Below, in pieces: positions 48,455 to 56,296 of a stretch of DNA of 64,000 nucleotides (its first letter is position 1; every line of letters begins with the position of its first letter). Position numbers and translations under genes: made by a program. The notes under the pieces are model-generated. The model ran no database searches, was not told where the DNA came from, and saw nothing but the letters and a program-made list of their open reading frames with translations. Location of the stretch: NCBI GenBank assembly GCA_963773315.1, contig CAVZAF010000002.1, forward strand, positions 558,001 through 622,000, written 5' to 3'. Source of the DNA: DATKAS01 sp963773315. Its GTDB lineage: Bacteria > Actinomycetota > Acidimicrobiia > Acidimicrobiales > DATKAS01.

Positions 48455-49952
48455 TCAGGCGTAACGGAGGCAGCCGTCGTCGAGGCTCAGCGGCCGGGAT
48501 CGCGTCCTTCTCGGTCCAGTAGTCCTGCGTGTGCATCCACTCGGGCTTGTCTCCGCGCTGGGGGAGCAGGTGCAGGGCGCGCATCAGGTAGTTCGGGTTG
48601 AAGTTCTCCGGATCGATCCAGGGGAGGATCGGCATGTCGGCGTCCTCGGCTCGCAGCTGCGGGACGACTCGCTTCGCACCTATCTCGTCCATGTGCTGCA
48701 GCAGGCGGCACGTGAAGTCGGCGATCAGGTCGGCGCGCAACGTCCAGCTCGCACGGAAGTAGCCGAACACCCAGACCATGTTCGGGATGCCGGTGAACAT
48801 CATCCCGCGGTACGTGACCGTGTCGTGGAAGGTGAGCGGCTGGCCGTCGATCGTGAACTCGATGTCGCCGAGCACGCTGAGGTTGAAGCCCGTCGCGGTG
48901 ATGACGATGTCGCCGGTCGACCTCACGCCCGCTCTCGAGTCGGACGCCGTGCTCGGTGAACGTTTCGATCTCGTCGGTCACCATCGTGGCCTTGCCTGCC
49001 TTGATGCCCGCGAAGAGGTCGCCGTCGGGCACGAAGGCGAGACGCTGCTGCCACGGCCGATAGTGGGGAGCGAAGTGCTCCTCGACCGGGTAGCCCTCGG
49101 GAAGGAAGGGCTTGATCCCTTCGATCAGCGCCTCTCGCAGCAGCTCGGGCTGCTCGAACGACATGCCGCGTGATCGCTTCTTGGTCGTGGAGGATCTTGC
49201 GACGGACGATCTCGTGGATCCACGTCTCGTTCACGTCGAGCTCGCGCAGCGTGTCGGCGAGCTCGTTACGGTTCTGCCCGGTCCAGAAGTACGTCGGTGA
49301 GCGCTGGATGACCGTGACGTGCTTGGTCGCCGGCGCGATCGCGGGCACGAGCGTCGCGGTGGTGGCGCCGGAGCCGATGACGATGACCTCCTTGTCGCGG
49401 TAGTCGAGGTCCTCCGGCCACGTCTGCGGGTGCACGATCGGGCCCTGGAAGCGCTCCATCCCTGGCCACTCGGGCGTGTAGCCCTCGGCGTGGCGGTAGT
49501 AGCCCTGGCACATCCACAGGAAGTCCGTGGTGAACCGGCGCACCTCATCGGTGCTGGTGTCGATCGCCACGAGGGTCCACCGGTTCAGCTCGCTCGACCA
49601 CGTCGCCGAGGTGATCTTGTGGTGGTAGCGGATGAATGCGGGAGAGGTCGTTCTCCTCGATCACCTCGCTCATGTACTTCAGGATCTCGTCGGCCGACGC
49701 GATCGGCGGGCCGGTCCACGGCTTGAACCGGTAGCCGAACGTGTAGAGGTCGCTGTCGGAGCGGATGCCCGGGTACTTGTGCCACAACCACGTGCCGCCG
49801 AACCCTTCCATCGCCTCGAGGACGACGAAGCTGCGCTCAGGGCACTGCTCGCGCAAGTGGTAGGCCGCGCCGACGCCCGAGATCCCGGCGCCGACGATCA
49901 GCACGTCGAAGTGCTCCGCGGACGTCGACTCTCTTCGCTCGTTGGTCGTCAT
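48455..49952 (-). CDS. Flavin-containing (Baeyer-Villiger-type) monooxygenase, four frame breaks
   Basis: About 498 residues. First Rossmann fold VLIVGAGISGVGAAYHL, then FGGTWLWHKYPGIRSDSDL, second Rossmann VIVIGSGATTATLVPAI, and the BVMO/FMO fingerprint FQGPIVHPQTWPED (FxGxxxHxxxW). TGFNLSVLGDIEF is a further common motif. Extra bases near 49622, 49162, 48937 and 48491 break the frame; removing them gives a C-terminus DYWTEKDAIPAASLDDG and a TGA at 48457-48455. It oxidises a ketone to an ester or a soft heteroatom, using NADPH and FAD. Same operon as the P450. Confidence 0.9.
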
Positions 49953-49985
49953 ACACCGCACGATCCCGGATCGGGTGACCTCCCG

Positions 49986-50906
49986 CTAGGGACCTTCGGT
50001 CCTCCCCCGAGACGCGGTCTCTGAGCGGTAGGGCGTCAGGTCCGCTTTCGGGTAGCGCGTCTGGGTGTCGGCCAACGTCTGCTCGTCCCAATACGGGTCT
50101 CCCGGAGCAGGGAAGCCGAACACCGACCGCTCCCGAGGAGACGACCGCTCGACGATCTCGAACCAGTCTGGACCCGTCGCGCGCGCAGCCCAGGCGACTC
50201 TGCCGGTCCAGCGCGGTGCCCACACGTCGTAGTCGGCGAGGAGCGCAAAGCGGCTTGATCGTTCGCCGGTCATGCCCGACCCACGGTGAAGGACGTCGGT
50301 CCGAAAAGCGAACAGGGTCCCTGCGGGACCTGTCATCGAGACCTCCTCCTCGGCGAACATCCCCAAGGGGAGGTAGCTCGTGATGTCGTGATGCCCAGGG
50401 ACCGGCCAGTACGGGACGCTCTGCCCGACGGACAGCGGAACGATCTTGGTAGGGCCGTCCTCGTCGCCTACGTCGGACAGGAGGATCCAGCTCGCCATCT
50501 GCGTGGCCGGCTCGGAGCGCTTGGGCACGACAAGGCTGTGGTTGACGAAATCGCGGTGGTGGCGCTGGTCGTAGTCGACGGCTCCGGCGTACTTGGCCCA
50601 CAGCTCCGCCTCATAGAGCCGCAAGTCGGCCGAACCCAGGAAACGCTCCGCGAGGTCGAGCAGGTCGGGGTGGAAGGCCAGTCGGTTCAGGCTCCACGAT
50701 CGCCACGGTCCGCCGACGATGCCGGCCCACTGGTCGCCTGCGAGCCACGCGTGAGCAGTCGGGTCCGCGAAGTACTCGTCGGGACGCGGGTAGTGCAGCC
50801 ACAACGCTTCCTGGGCCGCCGCCAGCTCGTCAGCCTCGAGGAAGCCCTCGAACACCAGATAGCCCCGCTGCCGCAGATCCGCCACACAACGGTCGGGCAC
50901 CCTCAT
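49986..50906 (-). CDS. Phytanoyl-CoA dioxygenase family protein
   Basis: A 306-residue Fe(II)/2-oxoglutarate oxygenase. The first iron ligands are in QRHHRDFVNHSL (HxD); the distal His in RTDVLHRGSGM, and the 2-oxoglutarate Arg is likely in SSRFALLADY. Hydroxylates an unknown substrate. It starts the minus-strand oxidation operon, 33 bases before the monooxygenase, so three different oxygenase types (2OG, flavin, heme) are co-transcribed. Intact. Confidence 0.9.
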   Translation of the reverse strand: MRVPDRCVADLRQRGYLVFEGFLEADELAAAQEALWLHYPRPDEYFADPTAHAWLAGDQWAGIVGGPWRSWSLNRLAFHPDLLDLAERFLGSADLRLYEAELWAKYAGAVDYDQRHHRDFVNHSLVVPKRSEPATQMASWILLSDVGDEDGPTKIVPLSVGQSVPYWPVPGHHDITSYLPLGMFAEEEVSMTGPAGTLFAFRTDVLHRGSGMTGERSSRFALLADYDVWAPRWTGRVAWAARATGPDWFEIVERSSPRERSVFGFPAPGDPYWDEQTLADTQTRYPKADLTPYRSETASRGRTEGP

Positions 50907-51024
50907 CGCGGCCAGACGCTAGCGACTCGCAATTCGCCGCCCCCGGCCCATTTCGCCTTCCCGAGCCGGGCAGACCAAAGCGTTCGCGCCAATCGACGGG
51001 ACTCGTCGACTGCCCGGGCTCGAG

Positions 51025-51618
51025 TCAGCCCTCGTGTCGTCGCAGGCCCCGTTCGACGAGTGATTCATAGATCGCCTTGGCAGTCTGAGCGGGCTCGGTG
51101 CTGGTCGTGTCGACGTGCAGGACGTCTTCGGGCGGGGGCTGAAACAGCGTGACGCGCTGTCGGTGCCAGCGATAGCCCTCTGGGTCTGATCCCTTCATGA
51201 GGGCGATCCGGTCGGGAGTGTCGATCCGACGTACCTGCTCGTCGACATCGCATGTGAGCATCACGGCGAGGAACAGCGAGCCGCGCCGATGCGCAAGTGA
51301 CCTGACGCTGTCGTACTGCGCTGCAGCCCAGTCGTCGTCCTCCAGGCAGTTCGTGAACACGTAGCTGTTCGATCTCGGAGCGAGGTCTTCGATCGTCTTG
51401 AGGACCGTGTCCCTGATGGGGTCGGTGCGTTGCCAGATCTCGGCCGGCAGGGGACTCTTCCCGTCCCATCGGAACAGGGCGAGGACGGGGTGGTGGATGA
51501 GCTGGTTGTCGATCAGCACGCCGTCCAGCAGGTCGGCGAGCTGTTGGCCGACTGTGCGCTTCCCGACTGCCGGGTAGCCGAGCATGAACACCACGCAGGT
51601 TTCGCAGCGATCGGTCAC
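51025..51618 (-). CDS. P-loop kinase-like ATPase
   Basis: A 197-residue protein with Walker A VVFMLGYPAVGKRTVGQQL, then LIDNQLIHHPVLALF and RSNSYVFTNCLED (possible Walker B-like region), and FLAVMLTCDVDEQVRRI with the lid Arg. Similar to shikimate-kinase- and nucleotide-kinase-like proteins that act on small molecules or, in some, antibiotics. Substrate unknown. It stands alone, with 119 bases between it and the dioxygenase gene. Confidence 0.8.
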   Translation of the reverse strand: MTDRCETCVVFMLGYPAVGKRTVGQQLADLLDGVLIDNQLIHHPVLALFRWDGKSPLPAEIWQRTDPIRDTVLKTIEDLAPRSNSYVFTNCLEDDDWAAAQYDSVRSLAHRRGSLFLAVMLTCDVDEQVRRIDTPDRIALMKGSDPEGYRWHRQRVTLFQPPPEDVLHVDTTSTEPAQTAKAIYESLVERGLRRHEG

Positions 51619-51738
51619 CCCGAGGACCGTATGGCGTCAGGCACCGAGAGCGGGTGTGCCGTCGTCCAGGCCGCGATCCTGGAACTTGAACTGCGAGGCT
51701 GGCCCCTTCCGAATCTCGACCTCCCGTAGGTGGCGCAG

Positions 51739-52275
51739 ATGGGTCAACCAACGCTCTTCTTGACTGTCGGATTGCCAGGTACGGGGAAGACCACGGCCGC
51801 CCGACGCATCGAGGCCGAGCACGGAGCCCTCCGTCTCACCAAGGACGAATGGATGAAGGCCCTGTACGGCCACGACAACCCCGCCTCGGCGTCGGATGTC
51901 ATCGAGGGCCGGCTGATCCAGATTGGGATGCGCGCGCTTGAACTCGGCATCAGTGTCGTCATCGATTTCGGCGTGTGGAGCCGAGACGAACGTTCTGCTC
52001 TACGGCAGGCAGCAGCAGACATCGGTGCGGCGGTCGTGATCTCTTACTTCGAGCTCACGCCGACCGAGCAACGGAAGCGCCTCGACCAGCGTCTGGCAGA
52101 AGCCCCACACGAGACCTGGCCGATTTCTGATCAGGAGCTCACCGAGTGGGCTTCCAAATTCGACATCCCGACGTCGGCTGAGCTCGACGGGAGCGAACTC
52201 GTCGGCGACCCGCCCGGCGCCTTCGCGACTTGGCGCGAATGGGCCGAACATCGCTGGCCACCGTCCGTGCTCTGA
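51739..52275 (+). CDS. P-loop ATP-binding protein, kinase-like
   Basis: A 178-residue AAA/zeta-like kinase: LFLTVGLPGTGKTTAARRIE (Walker A), LRLTKDEWMKALYGHDN (acceptor-binding Asp, as in chloramphenicol phosphotransferase and zeta-type kinases), VVIDFGVWSRDERSALRQAA and the lid ELTPTEQRKRLDQRL. The family phosphorylates small molecules, often antibiotics or nucleosides. ATG 51739 was chosen; GTG 51730 adds three residues. Divergent from the P-loop gene at 51025 and convergent with the deacetylase. Confidence 0.82.
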   Translation: MGQPTLFLTVGLPGTGKTTAARRIEAEHGALRLTKDEWMKALYGHDNPASASDVIEGRLIQIGMRALELGISVVIDFGVWSRDERSALRQAAADIGAAVVISYFELTPTEQRKRLDQRLAEAPHETWPISDQELTEWASKFDIPTSAELDGSELVGDPPGAFATWREWAEHRWPPSVL

Positions 52276-52365
52276 ACGTTCAAAGCGGCCGCTGCGAGGC
52301 GCCAATCGGCGCGCGACTCGCGAGCGCATGACGCGGCTCGAGAACGCCGGCCCTTGCGCGCTTGG

Positions 52366-53196
52366 CTAGCGCAACCCGACGAAGAGGTCCGTCTCCGGGA
52401 GCGGCGCGCCGGTGGTGTCGTGCGCTCTGATGAAGGCCTCCTCACCGAAGAGCGCGCCGAACGCCTCGGTGGGGAGGCGGCCCCAGAACGACTCGTCGAT
52501 CTGGCTGGCGTGTGTGGCGAGCGCGGTGCGCTTTCGTTCGACGAACGGACTGACGTCGACCACGGTCGTGATGCGCGCTTCGACCGCGTCCATGATGCGC
52601 AGCTGCTCGGGATCGGGCTGTGGGATCTGCGAGAGGTCGGCTCCTTGCTCCTCGAGGACGGCCCGGAACCGCTCGAACATGCTGCGCCGGAACGCGGTGA
52701 AGTAGGCCTTGCGGGGAATTCCCGTTCGGGCGACCGCGGCCATCGCGACACGGCTGGCGTGGACGTGATCCGGGTGGTCGTAGCCGCCGAGCTCGTCGTA
52801 GCTCACGACGACGTCGGGTTGGTATCGCTCGAACAGGCCCGAGAGGCGTTCGGCGGCATCGTCGACGGCGACGTTGCAGAACACGTCGGGACGGTCCTTG
52901 TGCTCCCAGTCGACCATGCCCGAGTCGTGGTACCCGAGCAGCTCGAGATGCGCGACACCGAGCGTCTCGCACGCCCGCTCGAGCTCGCCGAGGCGGATGC
53001 GAGCGACCTCGGCCTCGTCGTGGCCCTCGTCTCCGGGCTTGATCCCGCCCGGTGCGTCGCCGAGCTCGCCGTTCGTGCACGTGACGACAACGGTGCGCAC
53101 GCCCTCGTCCGCGTACCGGGCCAGCACTCCGCCGGTGCTCGACGACTCATCGTCAGGGTGCGCGTGCACGGCCATCAGCGTCAGCGGCGTGCTCAT
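52366..53196 (-). CDS. LmbE/PIG-L-type deacetylase (mycothiol Mca/MshB-like)
   Basis: A 276-residue zinc deacetylase. MAVHAHPDDESSSTGGVLAR gives the first ligands (AHPDDE) and ELGGYDHPDHVHASRVAM the last (HPDH). TCTNGELGDAPGGIKP and GYHDSGM are typical of the actinobacterial Mca/MshB branch, which hydrolyses mycothiol S-conjugates or the GlcNAc-inositol precursor. It supports a mycothiol-making actinobacterium, though the exact paralogue is not decided. Intact. Confidence 0.9.
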   Translation of the reverse strand: MSTPLTLMAVHAHPDDESSSTGGVLARYADEGVRTVVVTCTNGELGDAPGGIKPGDEGHDEAEVARIRLGELERACETLGVAHLELLGYHDSGMVDWEHKDRPDVFCNVAVDDAAERLSGLFERYQPDVVVSYDELGGYDHPDHVHASRVAMAAVARTGIPRKAYFTAFRRSMFERFRAVLEEQGADLSQIPQPDPEQLRIMDAVEARITTVVDVSPFVERKRTALATHASQIDESFWGRLPTEAFGALFGEEAFIRAHDTTGAPLPETDLFVGLR

Positions 53197-53253
53197 CCGG
53201 CAAGCCTGTCACGGGCCGCTCGACATGAAACTTCCGTGTGCGAACGTGAGGCG

Positions 53254-53796
53254 GTGGAACCCGCAGTCGAGTTCCGAAGGCTGGACCGGACCGAGCTGTC
53301 GCGCGTCGTCGAGATCGACCGTAGGGAACGCATCGACGTGCTCTACGACCAGCACGGCACCGAGCTCGTCGCGCGGCACGGCAGCTGGAACGCGTCGGCC
53401 TGGGATCCGGGTGGCGACGGCGAACACTCCGTCGCGGCCCAGCAGCACGCGCTGGAGCACTACGTCGACGCGGGCGGGATCGCGGTCGGTGCGGTCGCGG
53501 GCGGACGGCTGGTTGGCATCGGTGTCGTCGTGCCACACCTTCGGCCCGGGATCGCGCAGCTGGCATTCCTCCACGTCAGCGCACCGTCGCGTGCGACGGG
53601 CATCGGCAGCCGTCTGACCGAGCAGCTCGACCAGATCGCCCGCGCCGCGGGCGACTCCGACATGGTCGTCTCGGCGACGCCATCGGAGAACACCGTGCGG
53701 TTCTACCTCGGTCGCGGCTTTCAGCCCATGGCGGAACCGCTGGCCGAGCTGTTCGAGCTCGAGCCCGATGACGTGCACATGCGCAAGGTGCTTTGA
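53254..53796 (+). CDS. GNAT-family acetyltransferase
   Basis: A 180-residue acetyltransferase: VEFRRLDRTELSRVVEIDR at the start, AQLAFLHVSAPSRATGIGSR holding the acetyl-CoA loop (RATGIGSRL, R-x-x-G-x-G/A), and SATPSENTVRFYLGRGF, the usual 'N..a..fY...GF'. GTG 53254 was chosen; GTG 53236 is an alternative. It diverges from the PIG-L gene over 57 bases. Substrate unknown. Confidence 0.85.
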   Translation: MEPAVEFRRLDRTELSRVVEIDRRERIDVLYDQHGTELVARHGSWNASAWDPGGDGEHSVAAQQHALEHYVDAGGIAVGAVAGGRLVGIGVVVPHLRPGIAQLAFLHVSAPSRATGIGSRLTEQLDQIARAAGDSDMVVSATPSENTVRFYLGRGFQPMAEPLAELFELEPDDVHMRKVL

Positions 53797-53832
53797 CCGC
53801 GCCATCGGCTCGGCAGGCGATCACGGGAGCGT

Positions 53833-53861
53833 CCTTGCGTCCGCACGTGCGACACTCCGAA
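53833..53861. repeat. 29-bp direct repeat, copy 1, with CACGTG palindrome
   Basis: Identical 29 bases occur at 54741-54769, in the same orientation. Each contains the perfect 10-bp palindrome CGCACGTGCG. The two copies flank the dienelactone hydrolase gene. Apart from this repeat the 155-base gap 53797-53951 shows no gene. Confidence 0.85.
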
Positions 53862-53951
53862 GCGAGGGTGCACCCCTCAGTAGGTGGGGACCGAGGGTGT
53901 CATCGAGCGGAACGCTCGCCTGGCGGGGCCGGGGCCGGGCCGCGCCGGCGT

Positions 53952-54671
53952 CTACGGCTTCAGGTGCGAATTGAAGAAGGCGATGATGCGCCGACGGGCG
54001 TCCAGCGCGGATGCCTCGTGGTAACCGTCCCCTGGTGAGAGCTTCCCCAAGACCGCGAACAAGAGCGGGGTCTTGTCTCCGGCTCGTTCATGGTCGTTGA
54101 GGAAGGCGTGTCCGGCCTCGGTGTACTCCTTCACGTCATGGTCGACCCCGACGGCTGTCAGCGCCCCCTCAAGACGTTCCGCTGCTCCCCGCAACGTCCG
54201 GTCCTTGCCGCCGTAGCTCCCGACGATCGGGCAAGCGTCGCGAAGGAAGGCAGCGGTGTATGCGTCTTTGGGGGCGGTGCCGTAGTTGACGCTCGACACG
54301 GAGAAGCCGCGATCGGGAGCGAGGAGCAGCGCCAAGCCGCCGCCCAGGCAAAAGCCGATGACACCGATCGCGCCCGTACAGTCCTCCCGCGCCGCAAGCC
54401 ACGCGCGTGCTGCCTCGATGTCGTCGAACGATCTTCCTTCTCGGGCGCGGGCGTCGCGCATGACCGAGATCATGCAAGCCAGCTTCCCTCTCCGGGCGAA
54501 GAGGTCAGGGGCCACCGTCAGGTACCCCTCACGGGCAAGCCAGTCGGCTTGATTCCGCAGGTCCTGACTCATCCCCAACACGTCATGAACGACGACGACT
54601 CCAGGCCACGGACCCGACCCGGATGGAGTCGCAACGTAGATGGGGAGCTCGCCCCTCGACGTCGTGATCAT
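53952..54671 (-). CDS. Dienelactone hydrolase family protein
   Basis: A 239-residue alpha/beta hydrolase. VVVVHDVLGMSQDLRNQADW is the DLH opening; the nucleophile is Cys in GVIGFCLGGGLALLL (GxCxGG); the Asp strand is ACPIVGSYGGKDRTL and the His lies in TEAGHAFLNDHE. Such enzymes hydrolyse dienelactone in chloroaromatic degradation or other small esters. ATG 54671 chosen; ATG 54683 gives four more residues. Flanked by the 29-bp repeats. Intact. Confidence 0.92.
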   Translation of the reverse strand: MITTSRGELPIYVATPSGSGPWPGVVVVHDVLGMSQDLRNQADWLAREGYLTVAPDLFARRGKLACMISVMRDARAREGRSFDDIEAARAWLAAREDCTGAIGVIGFCLGGGLALLLAPDRGFSVSSVNYGTAPKDAYTAAFLRDACPIVGSYGGKDRTLRGAAERLEGALTAVGVDHDVKEYTEAGHAFLNDHERAGDKTPLLFAVLGKLSPGDGYHEASALDARRRIIAFFNSHLKP

Positions 54672-54740
54672 CGATGCCGCCATTCCCGCACAGCATCCCA
54701 CCTTGTTGCTCCCCAAGCGCCGAGCGGACGACGCGGGCGC

Positions 54741-54769
54741 CCTTGCGTCCGCACGTGCGACACTCCGAA
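54741..54769. repeat. 29-bp direct repeat, copy 2, upstream of alcohol dehydrogenase
   Basis: Second copy of the repeat at 53833-53861. It ends 29 bases before the alcohol dehydrogenase start, so the palindrome could be a regulatory site for that gene or for the divergent hydrolase. Confidence 0.85.
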
Positions 54770-54798
54770 TGGTCACACGAACGGGGGAGGATGACGGC

Positions 54799-55824
54799 AT
54801 GAAGGCTGCACGTGTTCTCAACGGTGAGCTCGGGATCCACGACGTCGATGCCCCGACACCGGGCGTCGATCAGGCGCTGCTGCGCATCACCGCCTCCGGT
54901 GTCTGCCACTCCGACCTGCACCTCGCCCGCGGGGACTGGTACGGCATGCAGCCGCCGAGCCTCGGGCACGAGGCGATCGGCATCGTCGAGGACCTCGGTC
55001 CCGGCGCCGACCGGTTCGTGAAGATCGGCGATCGCGTGATCGTCGGGCTCGGCGGGAGCGGCGGTGGGTTCTGGTGCGGCGCGTGCGAGTTCTGCCTTCG
55101 CGGCCAGCCTCGCCTCTGCGCGCAGACGCAGAACGTGATGGGCACGTTCGCCGAGCAGTTCGTCGTGTACGCGCCGGGCCTCGTGGTCCTGCCCGACAGC
55201 ATCCCCGACACCGAGGCGCCGCTCGCCTGCGGCGGCCTCACCGCGTACGGCGCGGTGAAGAAGGTGCTCAAGCACGGCGTGCTGCCGGGACGACCGGTCG
55301 CCGTCATCGGCGCGGCCGGCGGCCTCGGCCACTACGCCGTGCAACTGCTGACCGGGTTCGGATATCGCGTCGTCGGGGTCGACATCGGCGAGGCACGCCT
55401 CGAGTTCGTGCGCTCGCTCGGTGCCGAGCTCGCGGTCGATCCCGACAGCGCGGTCGAGGTCGTGCAGCGCGAGATCGGAGGCGTCGACGCCGCGCTCGTG
55501 TTCTCGGCCCGGATCGCCGGCTACGACCTCGGTCTGCAGCTCCTGCGCAAGGCAGGCCTGTTCGTCGGCGTCGGCCTGCCGCCGACGAGCGAGGGTGCGT
55601 TCTCGATCGACGTGTTCCGCCTGTTCGCGATCGAGCCGACGATCATCTTCTCCGCGGTCGGGAACGTGCAGGACATGCGCGAGCTGGTCGATCTCGCTGC
55701 CCGCGGCAAGATTCGGACACACGTCGACCGCACCGGCCCGCTGTCCGACCTCGAGGCGATCTTCGAGGAGCTCGAGACCGGCAAGTTTCTCGGACGCGCG
55801 GTGATCACCGACCTCGCTCACTAG
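54799..55824 (+). CDS. Zinc-type alcohol dehydrogenase
   Basis: A 341-residue medium-chain dehydrogenase. Catalytic-zinc residues are in SGVCHSDLHLARGDW (Cys, His) and GHEAIGIVEDLG; structural-zinc cysteines in GFWCGACEFCLRGQPRLC. The NAD motif is VAVIGAAGGLGHYAVQLL with the acidic VVGVDIGEA, favouring NAD. Substrate could be an alcohol or aldehyde of medium size. GGGGGAGG 6 bases upstream of ATG 54799 is a strong ribosome-binding site. Intact. Confidence 0.95.
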   Translation: MKAARVLNGELGIHDVDAPTPGVDQALLRITASGVCHSDLHLARGDWYGMQPPSLGHEAIGIVEDLGPGADRFVKIGDRVIVGLGGSGGGFWCGACEFCLRGQPRLCAQTQNVMGTFAEQFVVYAPGLVVLPDSIPDTEAPLACGGLTAYGAVKKVLKHGVLPGRPVAVIGAAGGLGHYAVQLLTGFGYRVVGVDIGEARLEFVRSLGAELAVDPDSAVEVVQREIGGVDAALVFSARIAGYDLGLQLLRKAGLFVGVGLPPTSEGAFSIDVFRLFAIEPTIIFSAVGNVQDMRELVDLAARGKIRTHVDRTGPLSDLEAIFEELETGKFLGRAVITDLAH

Positions 55825-55860
55825 TCAGCATCACCCGTTCAGGCCGGAGGTTCGACCGCG

Positions 55861-56268
55861 ATGAACGAGGCCGAAGAGGGGCGATGCGATGTCGCGCGGC
55901 GCTTCTTCGCCGCGTTGAGCGACGGTGATCTCGAGGCGATGCGCCCGATGCTCCATCCCGACGCGTCGTGGGAGGTGATGCGCGCCGTGCCCGGCGAGCG
56001 GTTGACCGTCGGGCGGGACGCCATCATCGACGAGTTCCTCGCACCGGTCCGCGGCCGGTTCGCGCCCGGCGACCCGAAGGTGACCGTGCACACGCTGTTC
56101 GCGTCGGGCGACCGCGTGGCTGCCGAGACCAATGCCGACGGCACCATGCGCGACGGCAGCGAGTACCACAACCGGTACGCGTGGGTGATCGAGATCGAGG
56201 GCTCTCTCGTGCGCAACGTCCACGAGTACATGGACACGGCATACGCGCGCTCGTCCTATCGGCCCTGA
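55861..56268 (+). CDS. SnoaL-like/NTF2-fold protein
   Basis: A 135-residue protein with the pattern RRFFAALSDGDLEAMRPMLH, DASWEVMRAVPGERLTVG and NRYAWVIEIEGSLVRNVHEY, characteristic of the SnoaL/ketosteroid-isomerase fold. These proteins act as isomerases, cyclases or simple ligand-binders; the active residues are not conserved enough to choose. 36 bases after the alcohol dehydrogenase, probably the same operon. Confidence 0.85.
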   Translation: MNEAEEGRCDVARRFFAALSDGDLEAMRPMLHPDASWEVMRAVPGERLTVGRDAIIDEFLAPVRGRFAPGDPKVTVHTLFASGDRVAAETNADGTMRDGSEYHNRYAWVIEIEGSLVRNVHEYMDTAYARSSYRP

Positions 56269-56296
56269 TCCGCCTTCAGCCGGGACCACGGTCGGT

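Noticed and set aside
46127..50906. Natural-product biosynthetic cluster
   Set aside because: No polyketide, peptide or terpene synthase is present; the set looks like oxidative degradation or tailoring only.
51025..52275. Zeta-type toxin-antitoxin system
   Set aside because: The second kinase is zeta-like, but no small antitoxin gene precedes or follows either gene.
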